A stretch of 64,000 bases of DNA from Gaiellasilicea sp963794385 (GCA_963794385.1 CAWCDT010000005.1:62001-126000), one strand, 5' to 3'. Shown: positions 10,552 to 21,935, counted from the first letter of the stretch. The notes: generated from the letters alone by a model not told the origin. A program made the numbers and translations.

Positions 10552-10988
10552 CGCGTGCCTACGTCGGCCTCGGCTCGAACCTGGGCGATCGAGAGGGGAC
10601 GATCCGGGCGGCGATCGACGCGCTGCCGGGGGTGGTGGCCGTCTCCGCGCTGCGGGAGACCGAGCCGGTGGGGCCGGTCGAGCAGCCGCCCTTCCTGAAC
10701 GGAGCCCTTGCACTGGAGACGGAGCTCTCGCCCCGGGAGCTCCTCGACGTGCTCCTCGCCGTGGAGCGCCGGCTCGGCCGCGAGCGCCGTGAGCGCTGGG
10801 GGCCGCGCACGATCGACCTCGACCTGCTCCTCTACGGCGACAGGAGCCTCGATGAGCCGGGTCTCTCGCTGCCGCACCCGCGCCTACACGAACGCCGCTT
10901 CGCGCTCGAGCCGCTGGACGAGCTCGATCCCGAGCTCGCTGTTCCCGGGCGCGGCCGGGTGAAGGACCTGCTCGCGGAGCTAGACTGA
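10548..10988 (+). CDS. folK: 2-amino-4-hydroxy-6-hydroxymethyldihydropteridine pyrophosphokinase
   Basis: Transfers diphosphate from ATP to 6-hydroxymethyl-dihydropterin, the step before FolP. The 146-residue protein shows AYVGLGSNLGDREG at the N-terminus, the ETEPVGPVEQPPFLNGAL pterin loop and the HPPK signature RWGPRTIDLDLLLYGD with the two metal-binding Asp residues, then LPHPRLHERRFALEPL. Start GTG 10548 lies inside the folB stop. Confidence 0.95.
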   Translation: MTRAYVGLGSNLGDREGTIRAAIDALPGVVAVSALRETEPVGPVEQPPFLNGALALETELSPRELLDVLLAVERRLGRERRERWGPRTIDLDLLLYGDRSLDEPGLSLPHPRLHERRFALEPLDELDPELAVPGRGRVKDLLAELD

Positions 10989-10992
10989 CGCC

Positions 10993-11361
10993 GTGAGCCA
11001 TCTCGACGATCTCGACGAGTTCGAGGCGGAGCTCGAGCTCGCGCTGAAGCGCGAGTACACGGCGGTCTTCGGCCTCTTCCGGTACTGCATCCTCACCGCC
11101 GACGCGACGTACCTCTGCAACAAGCTCGATCTCCAGGTCTCGCCGCAGGCGAGCTACCCGTTCTTCCACGTCCGCATGGAGGACGTCTGGGTCTGGGACA
11201 AGAACCGGCCGACCCGGATCATCCCGCGCGCCGAGGTCTACACGTCGAGTGACGTCACCGTCGAGGAGCTGCGCGGCGAGAACGACGACCCGAAGCTGAC
11301 CGCCGACGCGCTCGCAGAGCGCCTCGGCGAGCGCCTGCACACGGACGACGACACGCCCTAG
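10993..11361 (+). CDS. Conserved hypothetical protein, acidic, 122 residues
   Basis: A soluble acidic protein (MSHLDDLDEFEAELELALKR at the start, TDDDTP at the end) with an aromatic, Cys-containing core (FGLFRYCILTADATYLCNKL, then FFHVRMEDVWVWDKNRPTRI). No membrane segment or known motif was recognised. It starts 4 bases after folK and ends shortly before coaX, so it is probably part of the same operon. The central WVWDKNRPTRIIPRAEVYTS looks like a structured beta region rather than disorder. The function is unknown. Confidence 0.7.
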   Translation: MSHLDDLDEFEAELELALKREYTAVFGLFRYCILTADATYLCNKLDLQVSPQASYPFFHVRMEDVWVWDKNRPTRIIPRAEVYTSSDVTVEELRGENDDPKLTADALAERLGERLHTDDDTP

Positions 11362-11372
11362 GGCTGCGCGCC

Positions 11373-12156
11373 ATGCTCCTCGGCCGTCGACGTCCGGGAC
11401 AGCCAGCCTCGGGCGGACCCCGTCCTGCTCGCGGGCTTGTTCGAGGGCGAGCGGCTTGCGGACAGCTTCCGCCTCGCCACCGACCGGAGCAGAACAGGTG
11501 ACGAGCTCGGAGTGACGCTTGCGGCACTCTTCGAGCTCGAAGACGTCGACGGCATCTGCCTCTCGACGACAGTGCCGGCGCTCCAGCGCGAGTGGGAGCG
11601 GGTCGCGGAGCGCTGGGCTCATGCCCCGCTCCTCACTGTGGGCCCAGGCGTCAAGACGGGCATCCCGATCCGCTACGACGATCCCCGTGAGGTCGGTCCC
11701 GACCGGATCGTCAATGCTGTCGCCGCCAACGAGCGCTACGGGGCGCCGTGCATCGTCGTCGACTTCGGCACCTCGACCAATTTCGACATCGTCGCGGCGA
11801 CAGGGAACGACGGGGAGGGGGAGTACGTCGGCGGCGTCCTCGCGCCGGGGATCGAGGTCTCCATGGATGCCCTCTTCGCCCGCGCGGCGCGGCTCGTCAA
11901 GGTGGACTTCGCGGCACCTGCGACCGTGATCGGCAAGACGACCGTGGGCGGTCTCCAGTCGGGCCTCGTCTACGGCTTCGCCGGCCAGGTGGACGGGATC
12001 GTCGAGCGCATCCGCGAGGAGCTAGGCGTCGCTGCTCAGACCGTCGCGACGGGAGGCCTCGCAGAGCTGATCGCGGCGCACGCACGTACGCTCGACCGCG
12101 TCGACCCCCATCTCACGCTCGAAGGGCTGCGCCTCGTCTGGGCGCGGAACGCCTAG
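11373..12156 (+). CDS. coaX: Type III pantothenate kinase (5' end damaged)
   Basis: Phosphorylates pantothenate, the first step of CoA synthesis. From 11437 on the product matches CoaX: FEGERLADSFRLATDRSRTGDELG, the ribokinase-like motif GPDRIVNAVAANERYG, VVDFGTSTNFDIV (phosphate/ATP motif with catalytic Asp), GGVLAPGIEVSMDALFARAARL and TVGGLQSGLVYGFAGQVD. The start is abnormal: ATG 11373 opens MLL, then one extra base near 11382 is needed to enter the main frame (AVDV...), and the invariant D-x-G-N-T loop reads DVRDSQPRADP. Without correction only TTG 11437 would work, giving 239 residues that lack the first ATP-binding loop. An indel-rich 5' end is the likeliest reason. It ends tail to tail with dus, sharing CTAG. 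Confidence 0.82.
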
Positions 12157-13208
12157 CCGCCGCCGTAGACCGAGATCGGGAGATCGAGCAGGATCTCGTC
12201 TCCGGTCGGCAGCTCGTCCTCGAGCCGTTGCAGCAGCGGCAGGGCGCCCGGCGCCGCGGCGATCAACCGGCGCTCGACCTCCTCGGTCGAGTTCAGCACG
12301 ACCAGCTCCTGCTTGAACGGGCGCGGGAAGCGGCCGCGGCCGAGATACCAGCCGTAGAACTTCTTCAGGAAGCCGGACGCGCGCCGCTCGCCGAGCTCGC
12401 GCACGGTCTCACGGATGAAGAGGACGAGCTCGGCGACGACCTCCTCCCGCGACGGCGGCGCAGCGCCGTCGACGATCTCACGCAGCGCCCACGGGTTCCC
12501 CTGGGCGCCGCGGCCGACCATCACCGCTGCGGCTCCGGTCGTGGCCAGCACCGACTGCGCTTTCGCGCGCGAGGTGACGTCGCCGGAGGCGACCACCGGC
12601 ACGTCGACGAGCGAGACGAGCTCGGCCGTGAGGGCATGCTCGGCTGTGCCGGTGTACATCTGCTGCGCCGAGCGAGGGTGGAGAGTCAGCGTCGCCGCGC
12701 CGACCTCGACGAGCGTCGGGCCGACTTCGAGGCACGTGCGAGAGCCGTCCCGGAGGCCGCGGCGCATCTTCACGCTGACCGGCACGTCGACCGCGGCGGC
12801 GACGGACTCCACGATCGCGCAGGCCCGGGCGGGGTCGTCGAGCAGCGTCGCGCCCGCGCCGGTCTTCGTCACCTTGCGGACCGGGCAGCCGAAGTTGATG
12901 TCGACCAGGTCGGCGCCGGCGGCCTCGACCATGCGCGCCGCCTCCGCCATCGCGCGCGGCTCGGAGCCAAAGATCTGGATCGCGAGGGGGTGCTCGTCGG
13001 CTGCGACCCGGAGGTAGCCGAGCGTCCGCTCGTTGCGGTGCTCGATCCCGGCGCAGCTGACCATCTCGGAGCAGACGAGCCCCGCTCCGAAGCGGCGTCC
13101 TTGGCGGCGAAACGCCTGCACGCTGACGCCCGCCATCGGTGCGAGCACGAGGCGGGTCGGGATCTCGACGTCGCGGATCCACCAGCTTTCGCGGAGGTCG
13201 ATCGACAT
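12153..13208 (-). CDS. dus: tRNA-dihydrouridine synthase
   Basis: Flavoenzyme that reduces uridines in the tRNA D-loop. The 351-residue protein has the Dus TIM-barrel: LAPMAGVSVQAFR (FMN site), IQIFGSEP, the signature VDINFGCPVRKVTKTGAGATLL with the catalytic Cys in GCPV, SVKMRRGLRDG, LTLHPRSAQQMYTG, VVASGDVTS and VMVGRGAQGNPW. The start chosen is ATG 13208 (MSIDLRESWW); the frame is open further upstream, but the region codes for nothing family-like. The -10-like TACCAT on this strand (13222-13217) lies 8 bases before the ATG, suggesting a leaderless message. Confidence 0.93.
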   Translation of the reverse strand: MSIDLRESWWIRDVEIPTRLVLAPMAGVSVQAFRRQGRRFGAGLVCSEMVSCAGIEHRNERTLGYLRVAADEHPLAIQIFGSEPRAMAEAARMVEAAGADLVDINFGCPVRKVTKTGAGATLLDDPARACAIVESVAAAVDVPVSVKMRRGLRDGSRTCLEVGPTLVEVGAATLTLHPRSAQQMYTGTAEHALTAELVSLVDVPVVASGDVTSRAKAQSVLATTGAAAVMVGRGAQGNPWALREIVDGAAPPSREEVVAELVLFIRETVRELGERRASGFLKKFYGWYLGRGRFPRPFKQELVVLNSTEEVERRLIAAAPGALPLLQRLEDELPTGDEILLDLPISVYGGG

Positions 13209-13213
13209 GTTTC

Positions 13214-13264
13214 GGAATGGTAGTTGGAGGTATTGACCTCGTCCGGGACCGGCGCTACCATTCC
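13214..13264. promoter_or_regulatory. greA promoter inside an 11-bp inverted repeat shared with dus
   Basis: On the plus strand TTGACC (13233-13238) and TACCAT (13256-13261) are 17 bases apart, a good sigma-70-type promoter for greA with a start point near 13268. The -10 lies in CTACCATTCCG (13254-13264), the exact reverse complement of CGGAATGGTAG (13214-13224), which supplies the -10 of dus on the other strand. The symmetry may simply reflect two similar -10 regions, or a regulator site. Confidence 0.6.
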
Positions 13265-13312
13265 GGCCCGCGTCGGCGCAGTTCGCCGGCCTTTTCATTG
13301 GAAGGGAGTTAG

Positions 13313-13786
13313 GTGAAGGACGTCATCCTCACGCAGGAGGGCTACGAGAAGCTGAAGGCGGAGATCGAGCATCTCTCGACGGACAAGCGTCGCGAGGTGG
13401 CTGATCGCATCCGCACCGCCCGCGAGTTCGGCGACATCACCGAGAACGCGGAGTACGACGACGCGAAGAACGAACAGGCGATGCTCGAGCACAAGATCGC
13501 GCAGCTCGAGGAGCGTCTCACGCACGCGCGCGTGATCGAGACCGGCAAGGTCGACACCAGCGTCGTCTCGGTAGGAGCGAAGGTCAAGCTCCGGGACGTC
13601 GACGCCAAGCGCACGGACGAGTACTTCATCGTCGGCTCCGCGGAGGCGAACCCCTCCGAGCTCAAGCTCTCCAACGAGTCGCCCGTGGGCAGGGCGATCA
13701 TCGGCAAGAAAAAGGGCGAGACCGTCGAGGTCAGCACGCCCCGAGGATCTCTGAAATACAAGATCCTCGACATCAAAGCCGCGTAG
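13313..13786 (+). CDS. greA: Transcription elongation factor GreA
   Basis: Stimulates transcript cleavage by backtracked RNA polymerase. The 157-residue protein starts at GTG 13313 after GGAAGGGAG. The N-terminal antiparallel coiled coil (about 8-75) has the tip acidic residues in REFGDITENAEYDDAKNEQ, where the Asp and Glu reach the polymerase active site. The C-terminal FKBP-like domain includes YFIVGSAEANP, ISNESPVGRA-type KLSNESPVGRAIIGKKKG and VEVSTPRGSLKYKIL. A mapped promoter lies 50-80 bases upstream. Confidence 0.96.
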   Translation: MKDVILTQEGYEKLKAEIEHLSTDKRREVADRIRTAREFGDITENAEYDDAKNEQAMLEHKIAQLEERLTHARVIETGKVDTSVVSVGAKVKLRDVDAKRTDEYFIVGSAEANPSELKLSNESPVGRAIIGKKKGETVEVSTPRGSLKYKILDIKAA

Positions 13787-13936
13787 CGCGCACCGGGCGG
13801 TCGCCCGCCGGCGGAGCCGGCCTCCGCGAGCCTCGCGCCGCTGCGCACCCGGCTCTCCGGGTCTGTGCAACGCACTATCCCCTCCGGCCGGCGACCGAGC
13901 GAGCGCCGGAGCACGCTACGCCGCGTAGACCGAGCC

Positions 13937-15277
13937 ATGTTGCCGAAGCGCTTTCCCGACCGGGACGAGGTCGCCGCGGTCCGGGCGAGCGCCGAGGCGC
14001 TCGAGTCGGGCGCAACGGACGAGGCACAGCAGTTCCGGGTCGCCGGGCGGGTGATGGCGCGCCGCGAGATGGGGAAGATCACCTTCCTCGACCTGGTCGA
14101 CCGCAGCGGGCGGCTCCAGCTGATCGCCGCCAAGGTGGACGTCGACCTGGGCGACATCGTCGGCGTGTCGGGCCACCCGGCGAAGTCGCGGCGCGGCGAG
14201 CCGTCGCTGCAGGTGACGGAGCTCGAGCTGCTCGCGAAGAACCGTGCCCCACTGCCCGACACTTTCCATGGCCTCACCGACGTGGAGCTGCGCTACCGGA
14301 AGCGCTACCTCGATCTGCTCATGAACGAGGAGACGCGCGCCGACTTCCTGCTCCGCAGCAGGATCGTCGCCGCGATCCGCCGGCACCTCGATGCGGAGGG
14401 CTTCGTCGAGGTGGAGACACCCGTGCTGCAGCCGCGCTACGGCGGGGCGTTCGCCCAGCCCTTCGTGACGCGCTGGAACTACCTCGAGCAGGACTTCTAT
14501 CTCCGGATCGCGACTGAGCTCTACCTCAAGCGGCTGATCGTCGGCGGCCTAGAGCGCGTCTACGAGCTCGGCAAGGACTTTCGCAACGAGGGCATCTCGT
14601 ACAAGCACTCGAACGAGTTCACGATGCTCGAGTGGTACGAGGCCTACGCCGACTACCGGGACACCATGGAGCGGATGGAGCGCCTGCTGGAGTCGGTCGC
14701 GCTGGAGGTGACCGGGACGACGAAGACCACCTTCCGCGGTCACGAGCTGGATCTCGCCGCGCCCTGGAAGCGGGTTCGCTTCACGGATGCGCTCGCCGAG
14801 CACGGCCTCTGGATCCGGGATGAGGCGGGCCTGCGAGCGGCGCTGGACGAGCGCGGCGTCGACACGAAGGCCGACAAGGACTGGGCCCAGCTCGTCGACC
14901 ATGCGTTCAGCTTCTACGTCGAACCGGGGCTGATCGAGCCGACGATCGTGCACGACTATCCGATCGAGATCTCGCCCTTCGCCCGCACGACCGACGGCGA
15001 CGAGACGCTGACCGAGCGCTTCGAGTACTTCGCCGGCGGGATGGAGCTCGGCAACGCGTTCACCGAGATCAACGACTCGGAGGAGCAGCGAGAGCGGTTC
15101 CTGACCCAGTCGAAGCAGGTGGAGGGCGAGCAGGAGGACCCCGACTACGTCGAGGCGCTCTCCTACGGCATGCCGCCGACCGGCGGGCTCGGGCTCGGAA
15201 TCGACCGGCTGGCGATGCTGCTGACCGGCCGGGAGACGATCCGCGACGTGATCCTCTTTCCCGCGCTGCGCAGCTGA
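13937..15277 (+). CDS. lysS: Lysyl-tRNA synthetase (class II)
   Basis: Charges tRNA-Lys. An OB-fold anticodon-binding domain (about 35-115, VAGRVMARREMGKITFLDL) is followed by the class II catalytic core: motif 1 in FVEVETPVLQP, motif 2 YELGKDFRNEGISYKHSNEF and motif 3 GGLGLGIDRLAMLL. FEYFAGGMELGNAFTEIND is the lysine-specific region. ATG 13937 gives 446 residues, shorter than the usual ~490-505 because the N-terminal helical extension is reduced. The frame is open to GTG 13865, but that stretch is Arg-rich and not family-like. It lies between greA and clpC. Confidence 0.95.
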   Translation: MLPKRFPDRDEVAAVRASAEALESGATDEAQQFRVAGRVMARREMGKITFLDLVDRSGRLQLIAAKVDVDLGDIVGVSGHPAKSRRGEPSLQVTELELLAKNRAPLPDTFHGLTDVELRYRKRYLDLLMNEETRADFLLRSRIVAAIRRHLDAEGFVEVETPVLQPRYGGAFAQPFVTRWNYLEQDFYLRIATELYLKRLIVGGLERVYELGKDFRNEGISYKHSNEFTMLEWYEAYADYRDTMERMERLLESVALEVTGTTKTTFRGHELDLAAPWKRVRFTDALAEHGLWIRDEAGLRAALDERGVDTKADKDWAQLVDHAFSFYVEPGLIEPTIVHDYPIEISPFARTTDGDETLTERFEYFAGGMELGNAFTEINDSEEQRERFLTQSKQVEGEQEDPDYVEALSYGMPPTGGLGLGIDRLAMLLTGRETIRDVILFPALRS

Positions 15278-15381
15278 CACCGGCTGCGCGCCCTGTTCGG
15301 GATCCGCCGCAAGCGTCCTATACCATGGTGCTCAGACCTTCGACCCGGAGGCCGGATGAGCTGACCTCCGGAGACCACGGT

Positions 15382-15390
15382 GGAAGGAGG
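15382..15390 (+). promoter_or_regulatory. Strong ribosome-binding site that fixes the clpC start
   Basis: GGAAGGAGG ends 9 bases before TTG 15400 and decides that codon as the clpC start over the upstream in-frame ATG 15325, whose extra 25 residues are not ClpC-like. Confidence 0.8.
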
Positions 15391-15399
15391 GTCGACAGG

Positions 15400-17880
<2,481 letters not shown>

Positions 17881-17943
17881 CGGTGCCGCCGGAAACCGAG
17901 CCGGCGGAGCCGGACGAGGCTCCGGTCGAGGAGTAAGCCTGAG

Positions 17944-17965
17944 GAGGCCGCCGCGAGGCGGCCTC
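17944..17965 (+). terminator. clpC terminator hairpin
   Basis: GAGGCCGCC and GGCGGCCTC form a perfect 9-bp stem with a GCGA loop, followed by a pyrimidine-rich TCTCGTTCCTCT run. It lies 8 bases after the TAA that would end the frame-corrected clpC. Confidence 0.7.
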
Positions 17966-18060
17966 TCTCGTTCCTCTGCCTTGCACGTCGCCGGCCGGTT
18001 TATGGTGTGCGCGCTGCGGCCCCGCCTGGGCCGTTACGCACACGACGGAAGGGGAGAGGA

Positions 18061-20190
18061 ATGACCGGTCCACGAACACGCCTGCGTGCGCCTCGTCGCG
18101 GCGGTCGCCGTCCTCGCCGCGGGCCTGCTGCCCGTCGGCGCGGCGGGCGCGAGCAGCGCAGCGCCGACGATCGAAGCGCTGTCGACGCTGCCGCAGTACG
18201 TCTCGGGCGGCGACGTCCTCGTCGAGATCCGCCTGCACGACGACGCCGCGAGCCTGAAGCACCTCCGGATCGAGGCGAACGGCCAGGACGTGTCCGCGAG
18301 CTTCCGGGCGATGCCCGACGGCTCGCTGCGCGGGCTCGTCGACGGGCTCGCGCTCGGCGAGAACGAGATCGTCGCGCGCGCGAACGGCAAGGGGAAGGGC
18401 ACGCCGCCGGGCCGCTCCGCGACCCTCGGCGTCGTCAACCACCCGCTCAGCGGGCCGCTGTTCTCGGGCCCGCAGCAGGAGCCCTTCTTCTGCGAGACCG
18501 TGCAGAACGGCCTCGGCCCCGCGCTCGACGCCGACTGCTCCGCTCCGACGCAGGTGCGCTACGTGTACCGGACGACCGCCGGCGCCTTCGCGACGCTCGC
18601 CGACCCGGCCGTGAAGCCGGCCGACCTCGCGCGGACGACGACGCTCGACGGCCGGACCGTCGACTACGTCGTGCGGATCGAGAAGGGCGTGATCGACCGC
18701 GGCGTCTACGAGATCGCCGCCCTCCACGATCCCGCCGCGCCGCCGAGCCCGTTCACGGACGAGCCTGGCTGGAACGGAAGGCTCGTCTACACGTTCGGCG
18801 GCGGCTGCAACGTCGGCTACCACCAGGGCCAGGGGAACGGAGGCGTGCTCACCGACCTCTTCCTCGCTCGTGGCTATGCCGTCGCGTCGTCGTCCCTGAA
18901 CGTTTACGACAACAACTGCAGCGAGGTGATCTCGGCCGAGGTGGCGCTGATGGTGAAGGAGCATTTCGCCGAGACGTACGGGAAGCCGAGGTACACGATC
19001 GGCTTTGGCGGCTCGGGCGGCGCGATCCAGCAGCATCTGATCGGGAACAACTACCCGGGCATCCTCGACGGGATCATCCCGAGCGCCTCCTTCCAGGACT
19101 CGATCACGCTCGGAACTGTCCCCGACTGCCGACTGCTCTCGCTGTACTTCGCCAGCCCGGCCGGTGTCGCTGCCGGCTGGACGGCCGCGCAGCGCGCCGC
19201 GGCCTCGGGCTTCGGCACCTTCAACTCGTGCCAGTTCTGGCACCTCGCATTCGCCAGTCGCACGAACGCGCTCGAGGCTTGTCCCGGCGCCGTGCCCGTG
19301 TCGGCGCGGTACCACCCGGTGACGAATCCGGGCGGGATCAAGTGCACGAGCTTCGAGCAGATCGCGACGCAGCTCGGGCGCAACCCGGCGAACGGCTTCG
19401 CCTGGCGGCCGCTCGACAACGTCGGCCTCCAGTACGGGCTCACCGCGCTCCAGAGCGGGGCGATCACGCCCGAGCAGTTCGTCTCGCTGAACGAGAACGC
19501 AGGCGGCTTCGACTTCATCGGTCAGGTCGTGCCGCAGCGCGTCGCCGCCGACCCGATCGGGATCGTGCGTGCGTACGAGACCGGCCGCATCAACACGGGC
19601 GGGCTCGGCCTGGCGTCGACGCCGATCATCGACGCCCGCACGTACACCGACCTCCCGACGGGAGACATCCACACGCGGATCCACTCGTTCGTGATGCGGG
19701 CGCGGCTCCAGGAGGCGAACGGCACCTTCGGGAACCACGCGATGCTGATCGCGAATGCGGCCGGCTCGCGGGGCGATGGCGGTCGAGGCGCTCACGCAGA
19801 TGGAGGCGTGGCTGGCCGCGATCGAGGCGGACGACGCGCCGGGCACGGCCGCGGAGCGCACGCTCCGTAACCGTCCGGTCAGTCTGACGGACGCGTGCTG
19901 GGCGGGCTCGACGAAGATCGTCGAGCCGTTCGGGCTGGGCCTCGCAGGCACCTGCGAAGGGCTCTACCCGACCTTTGCGGAGACCCGCATGGCCGCCGGC
20001 TCGCCCCTGGCGAGCGACGTGTTCAAGTGCCAGCTGAAGCCGCTCGACTTCGGCGCCTACGCGCGTGTCGTTCACACCGGCGCAGCAGGCGCGGCTCCAG
20101 GCGACGTTCCCGACGGGAGTCTGCGACTGGAGCAAGCCCGGCGTCGACGAGCGGCCGCCGCTCGGCGCCTGGCTCGACTACGGCGACTGA
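18061..20190 (+). pseudogene. Secreted DUF6351 family protein (alpha/beta-hydrolase-like), frameshifted
   Basis: A secreted protein of about 700 residues. ATG 18061 follows GGGGAGAGGA, but the signal peptide (RLVAAVAVLAAGLLPVGAAG) is in the frame of GTG 18086, so either that GTG is used or a base was lost near 18085. The body (DYVVRIEKGVIDRGVYEIA, LVYTFGGGCNVGYHQGQ, IGFGGSGGAIQQHLIGNNYP) has a GxSGG nucleophile-elbow-like site, as in DUF6351 and tannase-like hydrolases. Frame changes near 19772 and 20060 are required to continue to CDWSKPGVDERPPLGAWLDY and the TGA at 20190. All three segments are well conserved, which favours sequence errors. The substrate is unknown; extracellular ester hydrolysis is inferred. 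Confidence 0.78.
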
Positions 20191-20212
20191 ACCACCGAGA
20201 ACGAGTAAGCCC

Positions 20213-20239
20213 GGGAGGGGCCGCCAGGCGGCCCCTCCC
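20213..20239. terminator. Bidirectional terminator hairpin
   Basis: GGGAGGGGCCGCC and GGCGGCCCCTCCC pair over 13 bp around a single A, followed on the plus strand by TCTTCTT. It lies between the convergent stops at 20190 and 20245 and can serve both genes. Confidence 0.7.
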
Positions 20240-20244
20240 TCTTC

Positions 20245-21109
20245 TTACCCAGCGAGCTTCCGCCGGACGCCGGTGCGCGGGTCGACGCGGAAGATCGCGC
20301 CCGGCTCGACCGCGACCACGATCAGGTCTCCGCCCGGGAGGACGGCGACGTCGCTGACGTGGATGTCCTCGAACAGGATCGTCGGCTTTCCGCCGGGCTC
20401 GAGCCGTCGCAGGCTGCCTCCCGTCGGGCTCCCGCCGGCGAGGAACAGCGTGCCGTCGCGGGCGACCGCGATCCTGTTCGTGTCCACACCGTCGACGACG
20501 AGCTCCGCTCGCCCGGTCGTCGGATCGACGCGGCGCACGCGTCGCGAGTCTTCCGCGACGAGGAGCCGCCCATCGCGATCGATCGTGATGCCGTGCGGCC
20601 GGTCGAGGCCTCCGGCAACCCGGATCCGGGTGAGTGCCCCCAGTGGCGAGATTCGGGCGAGGCCTCCTTCCATCGTCACCGCGTAGACCATTCGTGTACG
20701 TAGTGGCCGCGACCGCCGTCACCTGCGGTAGCCGGGCGAGCGTCGTCACGCGACCCGCAGCGCCGACTCTTCGGACCAGGCCCGCGTGGAAGTCCGCGAC
20801 GTAGAGAAGACCAGCTGCAGCGGCGAGGCCGGTCGGCTCGTCGAGCCCGGTCGCGTGCACGCGCAGCCGACCCGTGCGCGCGTCGAGCTGCAGAATCCGG
20901 CGCGACGCGCCGTCGGCCACGAACACGCGCCCGCGAGAATCGACGACAACGGCGTAGGGATGCCGTGCCGTCGGCGCCGCGACCCTGATCGACGGCACGC
21001 CCCCGCTTGCGGTCGACGGCGCCGACAGCGTCACTCGAGATTGCCCGCCGCCGGCGCCGAGGAGCGGCGCACACACGAGCAGGGTCATGACGAGTCGCGC
21101 TGCGAGCAT
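20245..21109 (-). pseudogene. Secreted NHL/SMP-30-like beta-propeller protein, one frameshift
   Basis: Starting at 21109, MLAARLVMTLLVCAPLLGAG is a signal peptide; after it come repeated propeller blades of the NHL/SMP-30 type: HPYAVVVDSRGRVFVADGAS, LDEPTGLAAAAGLLYVADFH, then after a frame change near 20695 LDRPHGITIDRDGRLLVAED, IAVARDGTLFLAGG and VSDVAVLPGGDLIVVAVEPG. The spacing of about 40 residues fits a six-bladed propeller of ~285 residues. No catalytic residues were identified, so it may be a binding or lactonase-like protein. It is convergent with the DUF6351 gene and may be functionally unrelated to it. Confidence 0.72.
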
Positions 21110-21423
21110 TCACGGCCACTACACCGCTCAACAACGTTCGGTTCCGCGGCGGTCGCTTGCTGGCCCGAGGAGCCGGCGGAGCCGAAAGAGGCCGCAACCG
21201 AGGAGTAAGCCTTTCGAGGGGCCGCCGCGAGGCGGCCACACGCTTTCCAGTGTCAGACTCGTCCCCGACACGGTGTCGGACTCGTGTCTGACACGGTGTC
21301 AGAGTCGTCTCTGACACCAGTTGTCTGGTTCGGACACGTCCTATGTGAAAATTCAGCGCCGCGGGTGCAACAATTCACGCGTAGCGGTTCGCTCGCGGCT
21401 GATGACGCGCTACGGTCGGAGCG
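21110..21423. other. Intergenic region with clpC-end-like sequence and hairpin repeats
   Basis: This 314-bp stretch has no convincing gene. From 21160 to 21237 it resembles the 3' end of clpC plus its terminator (EPAEP-type codons, GAGGAGTAAGCCT, then a GGCCGCC-GCGA-GGCGGCC hairpin at 21220-21237). From 21250 to 21317 there are three tandem hairpin units. The rest, including an AT-richer segment at 21341-21380, contains nothing I recognise. Confidence 0.6.
21250..21317. repeat. Three tandem 22-bp REP-like hairpin units (23-bp period)
   Basis: Units at 21250-21271, 21273-21294 and 21296-21317 share the pattern GTGTC(A/G)GA(C/G)TCGT then a complementary arm ending GACAC, each separated by one G. 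The third unit is a perfect 9-bp hairpin (GTGTCAGAG/CTCTGACAC, loop TCGT); the second has one mismatch; in the first, the arms pair only at the ends, but its left arm matches the right arm of unit two. They lie about 105 bp upstream of the RAYT transposase start, the usual arrangement of REP elements and their transposase. Confidence 0.75.
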
Positions 21424-21927
21424 ATGCCCCGTAGAGCTCGTTCTTTCTTTCCCGGCGTGCCGACGCACATCACGGCGCGCGGCGTCGACGACCAGCCGAT
21501 CTTCCGCTCCGACCTCGACCGGTACGAGTTGCTCGCGCTGCTCCGCAAGACGACCGAGCGCGTGGAATGGCAGGTGCTGGCGTGGTGCTTGATGACGACG
21601 CACTATCACGTGCTCGTGGTCGTCCCGGAGGAACCTCGCGTCTCGTGGGCGATGCAGATCGTCAACTCGGTCTACGCGCGTGAGTTCAACTCCCGCCACC
21701 GCCGCCGCGGCCACGTCTTCGGTGATCGCTTCGCGGACACCCTCGTCGAGTCGGACCCCCAGGCCCATAAGACGATCGCCTACATCCTCGAGAACCCGGT
21801 CCGGGCGGGCATCGTGCGAAGGATTGAGGACTGGCCGTGGTCGGGGCTCGAGACGCTTCGGCCGCGAGACGAAGTCGATGCGCCCGCGTCACGAAGTCGA
21901 CACATCCCCGTCCGCCTCGCGGGCTAG
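21424..21927 (+). mobile_element. REP-associated tyrosine transposase (RAYT, Y1_Tnp family)
   Basis: A 167-residue IS200-like single-strand transposase. HITARGVDDQPIF opens the Y1 domain; THYHVLVVVPEEP holds the HUH-type metal site (HYH); NSVYAREFNSRHRRRGHVFGDRF has the catalytic Tyr region and the RAYT-type basic helix; IAYILENPVRAGIVRRIEDWPWSG is the family's C-terminal signature. No terminal inverted repeats or second ORF are present, as expected for a RAYT, which acts on REP hairpins; the tandem hairpins at 21250-21317 are the obvious partner. It ends 8 bases before radA and so sits between clpC and radA, genes adjacent in Bacillus. Confidence 0.88.
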
Positions 21928-21935
21928 CCTCGATC

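Noticed and set aside
13787..13936. GC-rich gap between greA and lysS considered as an extra gene or N-terminal lysS extension
   Set aside because: The in-frame stretch from GTG 13865 is Arg/Ser-rich and unlike LysRS; short hairpins (ACCCGG/CCGGGT) fit a leader or terminator.
21250..21317. Tandem repeats considered as a CRISPR array
   Set aside because: Units are 22 bp separated by one base, with no spacers, are palindromic, and have no cas genes nearby.
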